The notes under the pieces are model-generated. The model saw nothing but the letters and a program-made list of their open reading frames with translations. It was not told the DNA's origin and ran no database searches. This document shows positions 23,327-32,206 of a stretch of 64,000 nt of DNA, piece after piece; positions within the stretch are counted from its first letter, which is position 1, and each line of letters starts with the position of its first letter. The stretch covers positions 2,542,001 to 2,606,000 of the forward strand of contig NZ_VFPH01000001.1 in assembly GCF_006717045.1 (NCBI RefSeq), in the 5' to 3' direction. The position numbers and the translations under genes are program-made. The DNA is from Pseudonocardia cypriaca (GTDB taxonomy: Bacteria > Actinomycetota > Actinomycetes > Mycobacteriales > Pseudonocardiaceae).

Positions 23327-24104
23327 TGCGCTGTTCGAGGCGCACGACCTCGTCAAGCACTTCCGGATGCGGCGCGCCGTCGTGAAGGCCGTCGCCGGGG
23401 TCTCGTTCACGATCCCGCGCGGCCGCACGGTCGGGCTGGTCGGCGAGTCCGGCTCCGGGAAGTCGACGGTGGCGCGGCTCGCGCTGCGGCTCCTCGACCC
23501 GACGGCCGGGCGGCTCTCGTTCGACGGCGTCGACCTGCTGCGCGCCTCCCGCGGTGAGCTGCGTGCGCTGCGGCGGCGGATGCAGATCGTGTTCCAGGAC
23601 CCGTTCGGTTCGCTCAACCCGCGGATGCGCGTGGTCGAGGCCGTCGGCGAGCCCTTGGCGGTGCACCGGCTGGCGCGCGGCAAGGAGCGGACCGACCGGG
23701 TGGTGGAGCTCCTCGAACGCGTCGGGCTGGGCGCCCGCGACCTGCACAAGTACGCCCACCAGTTCTCCGGCGGGCAGGCCCAGCGGATCGGGATCGCCCG
23801 CGCGCTCGCCACCGGACCGGACCTGATCGTCTGCGACGAGGCCGTGTCGGCGCTCGACGTCTCGGTGCAGGCCCAGGTGCTGAACCTGCTCAAGCGGCTG
23901 CAGGCCGAGCTGGGGCTGTCCTACCTGTTCATCGCGCACGACCTGAACGTCGTGCGGTACATGGCCGACGAGGTATGCGTGATGCACCTCGGCGAGATCG
24001 TCGAACGCGGCGACGGCGACGCCCTGTTCGCCGACCCGCAGCACGCGTACACGAAGACGCTGGTCGGCGCTGTGCGAAGTCTCCCCGCCCCGGAGGCGTC
24101 GTGA
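23316..24104 (+). CDS. ABC importer ATPase (DppF-like), second Dpp system
   Basis: A 262-residue ATPase: Walker A LVGESGSGKSTVA, VFQDPFGSLNPRM, signature HQFSGGQAQRIGIA, Walker B LIVCDEAVSALD and IAHDLNVVRYM. It lacks most of the C-terminal cysteine-rich oligopeptide extension seen in the other three Dpp-type ATPases of the window and ends shortly after AYTKTLVGAV, so it is a short version. GTG 23316 lies inside the upstream gene. The stop overlaps the GTG of the permease. Confidence 0.85.
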   Translation: MSADALFEAHDLVKHFRMRRAVVKAVAGVSFTIPRGRTVGLVGESGSGKSTVARLALRLLDPTAGRLSFDGVDLLRASRGELRALRRRMQIVFQDPFGSLNPRMRVVEAVGEPLAVHRLARGKERTDRVVELLERVGLGARDLHKYAHQFSGGQAQRIGIARALATGPDLIVCDEAVSALDVSVQAQVLNLLKRLQAELGLSYLFIAHDLNVVRYMADEVCVMHLGEIVERGDGDALFADPQHAYTKTLVGAVRSLPAPEAS

Positions 24105-25060
24105 TCGCCTACACGTTGCGCAGGCTGGGCTACGGCCTGGTCGTGATGGCCCTGGTGACCGTGTTCGTGTTCGTGGTCATGCGGCTGGTGCCGGGTGACG
24201 CGGTCTCGCTGCAGCTGCAGGAGACCGGCGTGAGCGCCGAGGAGGCCGACGCGCTGCGGGCGCAGTTCGGCCTCGACCAGCCGGTGTGGGTGCAGCTGGG
24301 GTCCTGGCTGGCCGGCGCCGTGCAGGGCGACCTGGGCACGTCGTTCTACGGCGGCGAGCCGGTCACCGAGCTGTTCCTCGCCCGCGTCCCGGTCACGCTG
24401 CAGCTGGGCCTGCTCGCCATCGTGATCGGCGCACTGCTCGGGATCGGGTTCGGCATCATCGCGGCCGTCACGCGCGGCACCGCGGTGGACGCCGCCGTGC
24501 GCGTGTTCGCCGTGGCGTTCCTGTCCGTGCCCAACTTCGTGGTCGCGCTGCTGCTGCTCACGTTCCTCGCGCTGTGGTTCGCCTGGTCGCCGCCGATCGT
24601 CTACGCGGGGTTCGAGGAGGACCCCTCGAGCTGGCTGCAGCAGATCGCGATCCCCGTGCTCGCACTCGGCACCGGTGGCATGGCCGCCATCGCGCGCATG
24701 ACCCGCTCGTCGATGCTCGAGTCGCTCGGCTCGGACTACATCCGCACCGTGCACGCCAAGGGCGCCCGGCAGCGCACGGTGGTGTTCAAGCACGCCCTGC
24801 GCAACTCGACGATCGCGGTGCTCACGCTGCTGGGCCTCGAGCTCGCCACCGTGCTGGGCGGCACGGTGATCCTCGAGCAGATGTTCGCCATCCCGGGCAC
24901 CGGCCAGCTCGTCTACCAGGCGGTCCTCGACCGCGACTACCCGGTCGTCGTGGCCTGCACGATCTTCTACGCCGGCCTGTTCGTCGCGACGATCATCGTG
25001 ATCGACCTGCTGTACGCGCTCGTCGATCCGCGGATCCGGACCGGGAGAGCTCTCTCATGA
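24101..25060 (+). CDS. ABC importer permease (DppB-like), second Dpp system
   Basis: A 319-residue permease starting at GTG 24101 (GTGA coupling). It opens with the helix RRLGYGLVVMALVTVFVFVVMRLVPGD, then the DppB region ending GDLGTSFYGGEPV. The coupling loop is DYIRTVHAKGARQRTVVFKHALRNS and the end reads VLGGTVILEQMFAIPGTGQLVYQA. Inner-membrane component of the second importer; substrate unknown. Confidence 0.87.
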   Translation: MIAYTLRRLGYGLVVMALVTVFVFVVMRLVPGDAVSLQLQETGVSAEEADALRAQFGLDQPVWVQLGSWLAGAVQGDLGTSFYGGEPVTELFLARVPVTLQLGLLAIVIGALLGIGFGIIAAVTRGTAVDAAVRVFAVAFLSVPNFVVALLLLTFLALWFAWSPPIVYAGFEEDPSSWLQQIAIPVLALGTGGMAAIARMTRSSMLESLGSDYIRTVHAKGARQRTVVFKHALRNSTIAVLTLLGLELATVLGGTVILEQMFAIPGTGQLVYQAVLDRDYPVVVACTIFYAGLFVATIIVIDLLYALVDPRIRTGRALS

Positions 25061-25986
25061 GCGCCTTGCGCCAGTTCGCCCGGGCCCAACGCCTCGGTGC
25101 GATCGCCCTCGTGCTGATCACCGTGTTCGTGCTGGCCGCGCTCCTCGCGCCGTGGATCGCCCCGCACGACCCCCTGGAGCAGTTCCGGCGCGACATCCTC
25201 GCCGAGCCATCGGCGGAGTTCCCGCTCGGCACCGACGACCTGGGCCGCGACGTGCTGAGCCGCGCGATCCACGGAGCCCGCACATCGCTGCTGGTCGGCG
25301 TCGCGACAACGGCGGCGAGCCTCGTGCTCGGCACCGCGATCGGCGTGGTCTCCGGCTACTTCGGCCGCGCGGTCGACGTCGTGCTGCAGCGCGTCATGGA
25401 CGCCGTGCAGGCCGTGCCGGGGATCGTGCTGCTGCTGTTCATCGCGGTGGTGCTGGGCCCGTCGGTGCGCAACACCGTGATCGCCCTGACCGTGGTGATC
25501 ACGCCGTCCTTCAACCGGATCGCCCGCGGCGAGACGCTGAGAATCCGGGAGGAGCGCTACGTCGAGGCCGCCCGCGCGACCGGAGCGGGCGTGCCGCGGA
25601 TCCTGGTCAGGCACGTGCTGCCCAACCTGCTGGCGTCGGTGCTGACCCTGGGCAGCCTGATCTTCGCCGGGGTGATCATCGCGGAGTCGGCCCTGTCGTT
25701 CCTCGGCATCGGCGCCCCGCCGCCCACGCCGTCGTGGGGCGCGATGCTGTCCGAGGGCGTCCGGTACGTCGAGCGCGCCCCGTGGATCATCCTCGTGCCC
25801 GCGGTGCTGCTGTCGCTCGCCGTCTTCAGCTTCAACCTGCTCGGCGACGCCCTGCGCGACCACCTCGACCCGCGCCTGCAGCGCCCTGTGGTCGACGGGG
25901 CCGCCCGGCGGTGGTGGAAGGGCCGGCCACCCGCGGCACTCGCGCCCAGTCTCGATCGTCACGGCCTGGCCCGACAGGACGACTGA
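25057..25986 (+). CDS. ABC importer permease (DppC-like), second Dpp system
   Basis: A 309-residue permease with the DppC signature FPLGTDDLGRDVLSRAIHGARTSL, the loop RYVEAARATGAGVPRILVRHVLPNL and AESALSFLGIGAPPPTPSWGAML. It is longer than usual at the C-terminus, ending in a ~30-residue polar tail rich in Arg, Pro and Ala. ATG 25057 overlaps the DppB-like stop. The SDR gene follows 13 bp later behind a GAGGGGAG ribosome site. Confidence 0.87.
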   Translation: MSALRQFARAQRLGAIALVLITVFVLAALLAPWIAPHDPLEQFRRDILAEPSAEFPLGTDDLGRDVLSRAIHGARTSLLVGVATTAASLVLGTAIGVVSGYFGRAVDVVLQRVMDAVQAVPGIVLLLFIAVVLGPSVRNTVIALTVVITPSFNRIARGETLRIREERYVEAARATGAGVPRILVRHVLPNLLASVLTLGSLIFAGVIIAESALSFLGIGAPPPTPSWGAMLSEGVRYVERAPWIILVPAVLLSLAVFSFNLLGDALRDHLDPRLQRPVVDGAARRWWKGRPPAALAPSLDRHGLARQDD

Positions 25987-25999
25987 AGAGGGGAGCAAG

Positions 26000-26932
26000 G
26001 TGGAGATCTCGCTGGAGGGCAAGGTCGCCCTGGTCACCGGAGCGGGCCCGAACATCGGCAGCGGCATCGCGCTGGCGCTCGCGCGCTACGGCGCGAAGGT
26101 CGCGTGCAACGACATCGACGCCGCGGCCGCGAAGACCGCCGTGGACCGCATCGAGCGCAACGGCGGCACGGCGATCGCGGTGCCCGGAGACGTCACCGAG
26201 GAGGAGCAGGTCACCGGGTACATCGCCCGCGTGATCGAGGAGTTCGGGCAGGTCGACATCCTCGTGAACAACGCCGCGCTGCTCGGCGGCAAGGGGGTGC
26301 TCGACGAGAGCACCGAGTTCTTCGAGCGCGCGGTGCGGGTGGCGGCGCTGGGCAACTTCCTCAACACCAAGCACGTCGGCCGGCACATGGCCGAGCGCGG
26401 CATCCGCGGCTCGATCGTGGCGATCTCCTCGTCCAACGGCTGGTCCGGCTCGGCAGGCGTGATCGCGTACGCGTTCCACAAGGGCGGCGTGAACAACTTC
26501 GTCCGCGCCGCGGCGATGGACCTCGCTCCGTACGGCATCCGCGTCAACGGCTTCACTCCCACCGCGCCCACGCCTGACAACCCCGAGCTGATCAAGGAAC
26601 GCGGTCCCGGCGGCGTCCTGGAGCGGCCGCGCGCCCACGGCATCGGTGGCGAGACCGGCGACGAGGAGTGGCGCCGCCCGTCCCGCTACACCGGTCAGCG
26701 GGCGCCGCTCGTGCCGATGGGCACGACCGGCACGCCGACCGACATCGGTCACTGCGTCGCCTGGATGTGCTCGGACTACGCCCGCCTGATCACCGGCTGC
26801 GACTTCGTGGTCGACGGCGGGGCGCGCGCCAAGAACTTCGCCTACGCGCCGGCGCCCGCCGCGGATCTCGCCGGGCCGCTGCCGCTGATCCCCCTGGACG
26901 TCACCGGCGAGCTGGACCAGGAGCTGGCATGA
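26000..26932 (+). CDS. Short-chain dehydrogenase/reductase
   Basis: A 310-residue SDR. The cofactor loop is TGAGPNIGSG (residues ~14-23) with CNDID after strand 2, suggesting NAD(H) preference. NNAALLGGKG follows, and the catalytic residues are the Ser of VAISSSNGW and Tyr157-x-x-x-Lys161 (YAFHK). It is about 50 residues longer than classical SDRs, with inserts around GPGGVLERPRAHGIGGETGD and a proline-rich tail ending in VTGELDQELA. The GTG start is supported by GAGGGGAG just upstream. Its position inside a transporter operon, between permease and binding protein, suggests oxidation of the imported compound. Confidence 0.85.
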   Translation: MEISLEGKVALVTGAGPNIGSGIALALARYGAKVACNDIDAAAAKTAVDRIERNGGTAIAVPGDVTEEEQVTGYIARVIEEFGQVDILVNNAALLGGKGVLDESTEFFERAVRVAALGNFLNTKHVGRHMAERGIRGSIVAISSSNGWSGSAGVIAYAFHKGGVNNFVRAAAMDLAPYGIRVNGFTPTAPTPDNPELIKERGPGGVLERPRAHGIGGETGDEEWRRPSRYTGQRAPLVPMGTTGTPTDIGHCVAWMCSDYARLITGCDFVVDGGARAKNFAYAPAPAADLAGPLPLIPLDVTGELDQELA

Positions 26933-28527
26933 GGCCCGTCGACCGCAGGACGTTCCTGCTGGCCACCCTCGCCGCGTCGGGCGCAGTGGGGCTGACGGCC
27001 TGCGGCGGCGGTGGGCGCAGCCGGTCGGGGCCGGTCGGGGACCCGCGCCCCGGCGGCAGTCTCGTGGTGCAGCAGACCTCCGAGGTCAGCCGCGGCGTCA
27101 ACCCGCTGACGACCAGCGACCCGACCACGATGGGGATCGTCTCGGGCACCGTCTACGGCAAGCTCGCCGAGTTCCGGACCGGCCCGGACGTGAAATCGCT
27201 GGAGATCGTGCCCGACCTCGCCGAGTCGTGGGAGATCGCGCCGGACGGCCTGACCTACACCTTCCACCTCCGGCGCGACGTGCGCTGGCACAACATCGCA
27301 CCCGTGAACGGGCGTCCGTTCGTCGCCGACGACGTCGTCGCGACCTTCGAGGGCCTGAAGCAGGCCACCGGCGTGCACACGTGGATGATCGAGCCGGTCA
27401 CGAGCATCACCGCGGCCGACGACCACACGGTGGTCTTCAGCCTCGAACGGCCTTACGGCCCGCTGATGGAGTACTTCGCCTACCACTTCAACATGATCCT
27501 CCCGAGGGAGGGCGTCGAGGGGCAGTACGACCTGGAGACCCAGGCGATCGGCACCGGGCCGTTCATGCTCGACTCGCACACGCCCGACGTGGAATGGGTG
27601 CTCAAGCGCAACCCGGACTACTTCATCCCCGGCCGGCCCTACCTCGACGAGATCCGCCGCCCGATCCTCTCCGACACCGCGGCCATCACCGCCGCCCTGC
27701 GCAGCGGCCGCCTCGACGCCGGCATCACCAGCGACGTGAACGTGGCGGAGGAGTTCAGGTCGCGCGGCGGCTTCACGGTGACCGAGACACCGGGCGCGCC
27801 GATCAGCATCTACCTCAACCCGACCGTGGAGCCGCTCGACGACATCCGGGTGCGGCAGGCGGTGATGGAGGCGGTCGACTGGGTCGGGATGGGCGAGAAC
27901 ATCCGTGGCCACTTCAACCTGACCTCCCTGCTGCGGCCGGACACCAGCGCCGCCGCGCTGACCCGCGAAGAGGTTCTCCGGATACGCCCGTTCGACCCCG
28001 CGCACGCGCGGGCGCTGCTCGCCGAAGCGGGCCTGCCGAACGGGTTCACCACGTCGTTGCTCGTGCAGCGCGTCGACGACGAGGACGTGCGCGAGGCGCA
28101 GTGGATCCAGGCCGACCTCGCCGAGGTGGGCATCCGGGCCGAGATCGAGATCGTGGACCCGGCCACCGGGATCGACCGGCGCCGCAACCACGACTTCGCG
28201 ATCACCAAGGCCCTGCGTGGCGTGCACCTGCCCGACCAGGTGTGGCGCGACTTCGCGCCGGACTCCATCGAGAACTACGCCCTGGTCGACGACCCGGAGC
28301 TCAACCGGTTGGTCGAGCAGTCCCGTGCGACGGTCGACGAGGCCGCGCGGGCCGACATCTACCGGCAGATGCAGGTTCGGATGGAGACCGCGATCCGGCA
28401 GGCCTTCTACCCGATCCAGAAGTTCGACTACGCGATCGCGAACGAGCGGGTGCAGGGCCTGTGGCCGAGCCCGATCTACCAGGGCCGGCGCCTCGCGGAT
28501 GTATGGCTTGCCGATAGCGAGGCGTGA
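26929..28527 (+). CDS. ABC importer substrate-binding lipoprotein with Tat-type signal
   Basis: A 532-residue family-5 solute-binding protein (DppA type). The signal has a twin arginine in DRRTFLL (Arg6-Arg7) and a lipobox LTAC with Cys25, so it may be a Tat-exported lipoprotein. Family blocks are EIVPDLAESWEIAPDGLTYTFHLRRDVRWHN (split here), GTGPFMLDSHTPD, VLKRNPDYF and DDIRVRQAVMEAVD. It is probably the binding protein of the importer encoded at 22334-25986, placed last in the operon. The ATG overlaps the SDR stop (ATGA). Confidence 0.87.
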   Translation: MRPVDRRTFLLATLAASGAVGLTACGGGGRSRSGPVGDPRPGGSLVVQQTSEVSRGVNPLTTSDPTTMGIVSGTVYGKLAEFRTGPDVKSLEIVPDLAESWEIAPDGLTYTFHLRRDVRWHNIAPVNGRPFVADDVVATFEGLKQATGVHTWMIEPVTSITAADDHTVVFSLERPYGPLMEYFAYHFNMILPREGVEGQYDLETQAIGTGPFMLDSHTPDVEWVLKRNPDYFIPGRPYLDEIRRPILSDTAAITAALRSGRLDAGITSDVNVAEEFRSRGGFTVTETPGAPISIYLNPTVEPLDDIRVRQAVMEAVDWVGMGENIRGHFNLTSLLRPDTSAAALTREEVLRIRPFDPAHARALLAEAGLPNGFTTSLLVQRVDDEDVREAQWIQADLAEVGIRAEIEIVDPATGIDRRRNHDFAITKALRGVHLPDQVWRDFAPDSIENYALVDDPELNRLVEQSRATVDEAARADIYRQMQVRMETAIRQAFYPIQKFDYAIANERVQGLWPSPIYQGRRLADVWLADSEA

Positions 28528-28628
28528 ATGGGACAGATGACGTATTCCACTAGCGCCCCCGCGCAGGTGCGATGCGCCCGGCGCTTTGCTTGGATCACCT
28601 CAGCCGGCGTCCGAAGGAGTGCGCAGCC

Positions 28629-29939
28629 GTGACAGCACCCGCGACCAGCCCGTCCCGCAGAAGCATCTTCGTGGCGAGCTTCATCGGCACGTCGATCGAG
28701 TGGTACGACTACTACATCTTCGGCACGGCCGCCGCCCTGGTGTTCGGCCAGCTGTTCTACCCGTCGTTCTCGCCGGCGGCAGGCACCCTCGCCGCGTTCG
28801 CGACCTTCGCGGTCGGGTTCGTCGCGCGCCCGCTGGGCGCTGCCGTGATCGGCCACTTCGGGGACCGCCTCGGCCGCAAGTCGATGCTGGTGCTCACGCT
28901 GGTCCTGACCGGCGGCGCCACGTTCCTGATCGGCGTCCTGCCCACGTACGCGGCCATCGGCCTCGCCGCACCGATCCTGCTCGTCGTGCTGCGGCTCGCG
29001 CAGGGCTTCGGCGTGGGCGGTGAGTGGGGCGGGGCGGTGCTGATCGCCACCGAGCACGCCCCGCCGGCGAAACGGGCGATCTACGGCAGCTTCGCGCAGT
29101 TCGGGGTGCCCGTCGGGGTGCTGACGTCCAACCTCGCCTTCCTCGCCGTCGCCCCGCTGTCCAACGAGGACTTCCTGTCGTGGGGCTGGCGGCTGCCGTT
29201 CCTCGCGAGCATCGTGCTCGTCGTCGTCGGGATCCTCGTGCGCAGGCGCCTGCAGGACGCCCCCGAGTTCGAGCGGCTGAAGAAGGAACGGACCGTCAGC
29301 AAGGTCCCGGTGGCCGAGCTCTTCCGGCGGGAGCCGCTGACGCTGGCGCTCGCGAGCCTCGCCGCCATCGCGCCCCCCGCGATCGGCTACTCCGTGATCG
29401 TCTACATGCTGACCTACGGAACCCAGGTCATCGGCTACGCGCGGCCCCTGCTGCTCACGCTCATCCTGCTGTCCACCGTGGTGTGGATCGCCACGATCGT
29501 CGTGTCCGCCGTGCTCGCCGACCGGTACGGCCCCAAGCCCATCTACCTGATCGGCACGGTCACCGCCGTCGTCTGGCCGCTGCCGATGTTCGCGCTGGTG
29601 GACACCGGCAACGCCGGGCTGGCGTTCCTCGCGTTCTGCGTGGCGGCGGTCGTGCAGGGGCTCATCGTCGGCGCGCAGGGCCGCCTGTTCACCGAGATCT
29701 TCGACGTGCGCGTCCGCTACAGCGGCGCCTCGATCGCCTACCAGATCGGCGGGATGATCGGCGGCGCGATCACACCGATCGCCGCCACGGCGCTCTTCGC
29801 CACGTACCAGTCGTCGACGCCCGTTGCGATCTACCTCACCGCCATCTGCCTGCTCAGCCTCCTGGCGATCCTGGCCCTGCGCGTGCCCCGGCACGTCCGG
29901 CACACCGAGGCATCGGTGCCTGCGGCGACGGACGGGTGA
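28629..29939 (+). CDS. MHS-family MFS transporter, copy 1
   Basis: A 436-residue secondary transporter of the metabolite:H+ symporter family (shikimate/proline-betaine/alpha-ketoglutarate carriers). The N-terminus has IGTSIEWYDYYIFGTAAAL, then AVGFVARPLGAAVIGHFGDRLGRKSML (the loop 2-3 MFS motif) and LRLAQGFGVGGEWGGAVLIATEHAP, all hallmarks. About 12 hydrophobic segments are expected. Start GTG 28629 has GAAGGAG 9 nt upstream; the longer frame from 28572 lacks such a site. A 101-bp gap separates it from the importer operon, so it may have its own promoter. The substrate is likely an organic acid, not specified by sequence. Confidence 0.88.
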   Translation: MTAPATSPSRRSIFVASFIGTSIEWYDYYIFGTAAALVFGQLFYPSFSPAAGTLAAFATFAVGFVARPLGAAVIGHFGDRLGRKSMLVLTLVLTGGATFLIGVLPTYAAIGLAAPILLVVLRLAQGFGVGGEWGGAVLIATEHAPPAKRAIYGSFAQFGVPVGVLTSNLAFLAVAPLSNEDFLSWGWRLPFLASIVLVVVGILVRRRLQDAPEFERLKKERTVSKVPVAELFRREPLTLALASLAAIAPPAIGYSVIVYMLTYGTQVIGYARPLLLTLILLSTVVWIATIVVSAVLADRYGPKPIYLIGTVTAVVWPLPMFALVDTGNAGLAFLAFCVAAVVQGLIVGAQGRLFTEIFDVRVRYSGASIAYQIGGMIGGAITPIAATALFATYQSSTPVAIYLTAICLLSLLAILALRVPRHVRHTEASVPAATDG

Positions 29940-30051
29940 GGCAGGCGCGCCGCCCGGTTGCTGGTGTCGCCGCGAGACGCGCGTGAACCGAGGTGCGGGC
30001 GGGCGGCGTCCGGCCTGACCGAATGGTGCGCGTGGGCGGTCGTCCACGGTC

Positions 30052-30930
30052 TCAGACGCCCAGCGGGTCCGTCAGCGGCGTCCCGTGGAGGCGGGCCGCG
30101 TCGGCGCCGGGCGGCGCGCCGAACATCCGACGGTACTCCCGGCTGAACTGCGACGGGCTCTCGTAGCCCACCGCGAATGCAACCCCGGCGACGTCGTGCG
30201 GCTCGGCGATCAGCCGGGCGCGCGCCTCCTGCAACCTGATCTGCTTCTGGTACTGGATCGGCGTCATCGTGGTGACCGCCCGGAAGTGGCGGTGGAACGA
30301 GGTGACGCTCATCCCGGCGACGCGGGCGGCGTCCTCGACCCGGAACAGGTCGGCGTAGTTCTGCCGGATCCACCGAACCGCACGGCTGATCTGCGCCAGT
30401 CGGCTGTCAGCAAGGCCGATCTGGCGGACGACGGCGCCCTGCTCGCCGGTGATCAACCGCCACACGATCTCCCGCTCGATTGCCGCAGCCAGGACCGGCA
30501 CGTCGGCCGGGTGGTCCAGCAGCCGCATCAGCCGGACGACGGGATCGAGCAACTCCTCCGGCGCCGTGCTGAGCGCGATGCCCGGCGTCGTAGCGGAACG
30601 GCGCCCAGCCGTCGTGGCCGTCTCCAGCAGCAGACCGGCGATCAGAGCGGGCTTCAGCCGCAACCCGAAGACCACGTACGGTGCCTCGAGGACGTGGGCC
30701 GTCAAAGGCAGCTCCACCGACACCACGAGGTACTGGCCTGCGCCGTAGTCGTACACGGTGTCGCCGAGGATGGTGCGCTTCATCCCCTCGCCGACCAGGG
30801 CGAACACCGGATCGGACACGTCGGGCATCGGCTCGGTCACGGACTTCGCGGCCTTCACCACCACCGACGGCAGCAGCGTCTGGTCGGCGTGCCGGTGCAG
30901 CAGCCGCTGCAGCTCGGGAAGAAGGCTCAT
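30052..30930 (-). CDS. AraC-family regulator with AraC_N cupin-like domain
   Basis: A 292-residue regulator. The N-terminal ~170 residues match the AraC_N type (SVVVKAAKSVTEPMPDVSDPVFALVGEGMKRT split; VYDYGAGQYLVVSVELPLTAHV). The C-terminal ~100 residues hold the two AraC HTHs (VEDAARVAGMSVTSFHRHFRAVTTMTPIQYQK and VAFAVGYESPSQFSREYRRMFG). I start it at ATG 30930; the frame runs 12 codons further to a TTG, without support. It is divergent from an aldo/keto reductase 91 bp away, a very common pairing in which this regulator type controls the reductase. Confidence 0.87.
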   Translation of the reverse strand: MSLLPELQRLLHRHADQTLLPSVVVKAAKSVTEPMPDVSDPVFALVGEGMKRTILGDTVYDYGAGQYLVVSVELPLTAHVLEAPYVVFGLRLKPALIAGLLLETATTAGRRSATTPGIALSTAPEELLDPVVRLMRLLDHPADVPVLAAAIEREIVWRLITGEQGAVVRQIGLADSRLAQISRAVRWIRQNYADLFRVEDAARVAGMSVTSFHRHFRAVTTMTPIQYQKQIRLQEARARLIAEPHDVAGVAFAVGYESPSQFSREYRRMFGAPPGADAARLHGTPLTDPLGV

Positions 30931-31009
30931 GGAGCCGATGCTGGCGAGATTGGAAGGATCAGGCAAGCGGCTGGCACCATCGATCTACCACCTCCGGCCC
31001 GTCCGGCGC

Positions 31010-31015
31010 TGTACT
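31010..31015 (+). promoter_or_regulatory. Putative -10 of a leaderless aldo/keto reductase transcript
   Basis: TGTACT stands exactly 6 nt before ATG 31022, and no Shine-Dalgarno sequence precedes the ATG. This is the arrangement of leaderless actinobacterial genes, where transcription begins at the start codon. No clear -35 is visible, which would fit activation by the divergent AraC regulator. Confidence 0.35.
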
Positions 31016-31021
31016 CGAGCC

Positions 31022-32101
31022 ATGCCACTCGACTCCTACGTCTCCCTCGGCCGGTCCGGACTCCGGGTCAGCCCGTTCACGCTCGGCGCCATGACGTTCG
31101 GCGAGGACCACGGCTGGGGCTGCTCACCGGAGGAGGCCGCCTCGATGATGGCCGAGTACATCGGCCGGGGCGGCAACTCCATCGACACCGCGAACATCTA
31201 CACCAACGGTCACTCCGAGGTGATCATCGGCGACTACCTCGCCGGCAGCCCGGGGCTGCGCGACCGGCTGGTGATCGGGACGAAGTTCTTCGGCAACCTC
31301 TGGCCCGGCGACCCCAACGGCGGTGGCGCCGGCCGCAAGGCGATCGTCGCCCAGGCCGAGGAGTCCCTGCGCCGGCTGCGGACCGACCACATCGACATCT
31401 ACTGGCTGCACAACTGGGACCGCACCGCCCCGATCGAGGAGACCATGCGCGCCCTCGACGACCTGGTCACCGCCGGGAAGATCCGCTACGTCGGCCTTTC
31501 GGACCTGCCTGCCTGGAAGACCACCGAGGCCCAGATGATCGCCGGGTTCCGTGGCTGGACCCCGGCGATCGCCCTCCAGCTCGAGTACTCCCTCCTCGCC
31601 CGCACGATCGAGGGCGAGCACATCGCGATGGCCCAGCAGCTGGGCCTGGGCGTGATGCCGTGGAGCCCCCTGCGCCACGGCTTCCTCTCCGGGAAGTTCT
31701 CCCGCAGGCGCAGCGGCTCCGTCGACACCCGGCGTACCACGCTGGTCGGTGAGCCGACCGAAGCGGAGCACGAGGTCATCGACGTCCTGGAGGACGTCGC
31801 CGCCGAGGCAGGGGTCGCACCGGCAGCCGCAGCCCTGTCCTGGGTCCACAACCGGCCCGGCGTCTCCTCGACGCTGGTCGGCGCGCGCCGGCTCGACCAG
31901 CTGCGTGCCAATCTCGACGCCGTCGACGTGCACCTGAGCCAGGCCCAGACCGAGATCCTCGACAAGGTGTCGGCTCCGAGCCTGAACTTCCCCGCCGGGT
32001 ACGTCCAGCTGTCGCTCGATCTCGGCTTCGCCGGGACCACCGTGGACGGGGTGCACTCCCAGATGACGCCCATGCTGGCGCACAGCCCGGCCCGGTACTG
32101 A
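31022..32101 (+). CDS. Aldo/keto reductase
   Basis: A 359-residue (alpha/beta)8 NADPH-dependent oxidoreductase. The catalytic tetrad is visible: Asp and Tyr in DTANIYTNGHSE, Lys in VIGTKFF and His in YWLHNWD. The cofactor end reads VSSTLVGARRLDQLRANLDA. The group is the AKR11/12-like branch that includes many actinobacterial aldehyde reductases. The C-terminus ends with a ~40-residue extension after NFPAGY. It is probably controlled by the divergent AraC regulator at 30052-30930. Likely function: reduction of reactive aldehydes; specificity unknown. Confidence 0.86.
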   Translation: MPLDSYVSLGRSGLRVSPFTLGAMTFGEDHGWGCSPEEAASMMAEYIGRGGNSIDTANIYTNGHSEVIIGDYLAGSPGLRDRLVIGTKFFGNLWPGDPNGGGAGRKAIVAQAEESLRRLRTDHIDIYWLHNWDRTAPIEETMRALDDLVTAGKIRYVGLSDLPAWKTTEAQMIAGFRGWTPAIALQLEYSLLARTIEGEHIAMAQQLGLGVMPWSPLRHGFLSGKFSRRRSGSVDTRRTTLVGEPTEAEHEVIDVLEDVAAEAGVAPAAAALSWVHNRPGVSSTLVGARRLDQLRANLDAVDVHLSQAQTEILDKVSAPSLNFPAGYVQLSLDLGFAGTTVDGVHSQMTPMLAHSPARY

Positions 32102-32206
32102 CCGCTCCGACCGGGCCGCGCCGTCCTCGACGGGACAAGGCCGGCGACGCCGATCCGGGTGGATTCGATGAGCGGGGGAGCGAGCAGCGCAGGGAAGTCG
32201 GTGCAG

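Noticed and set aside
28572..28628. Longer N-terminus of the first MHS transporter (start at 28572)
   Set aside because: GAAGGAG at 28613-28619 fits GTG 28629, and the MHS core begins shortly after it; the extra residues are not family-like.
29948..30008. CGCCGCCCG/CGGGCGGCG inverted repeat between the MHS transporter and the AraC gene
   Set aside because: The loop is 43 nt and such GC-only complements are expected by chance at this composition.
30931..30966. TTG start for the AraC regulator divergent from the reductase
   Set aside because: No ribosome site, and the homologous region starts at the ATG at 30930.
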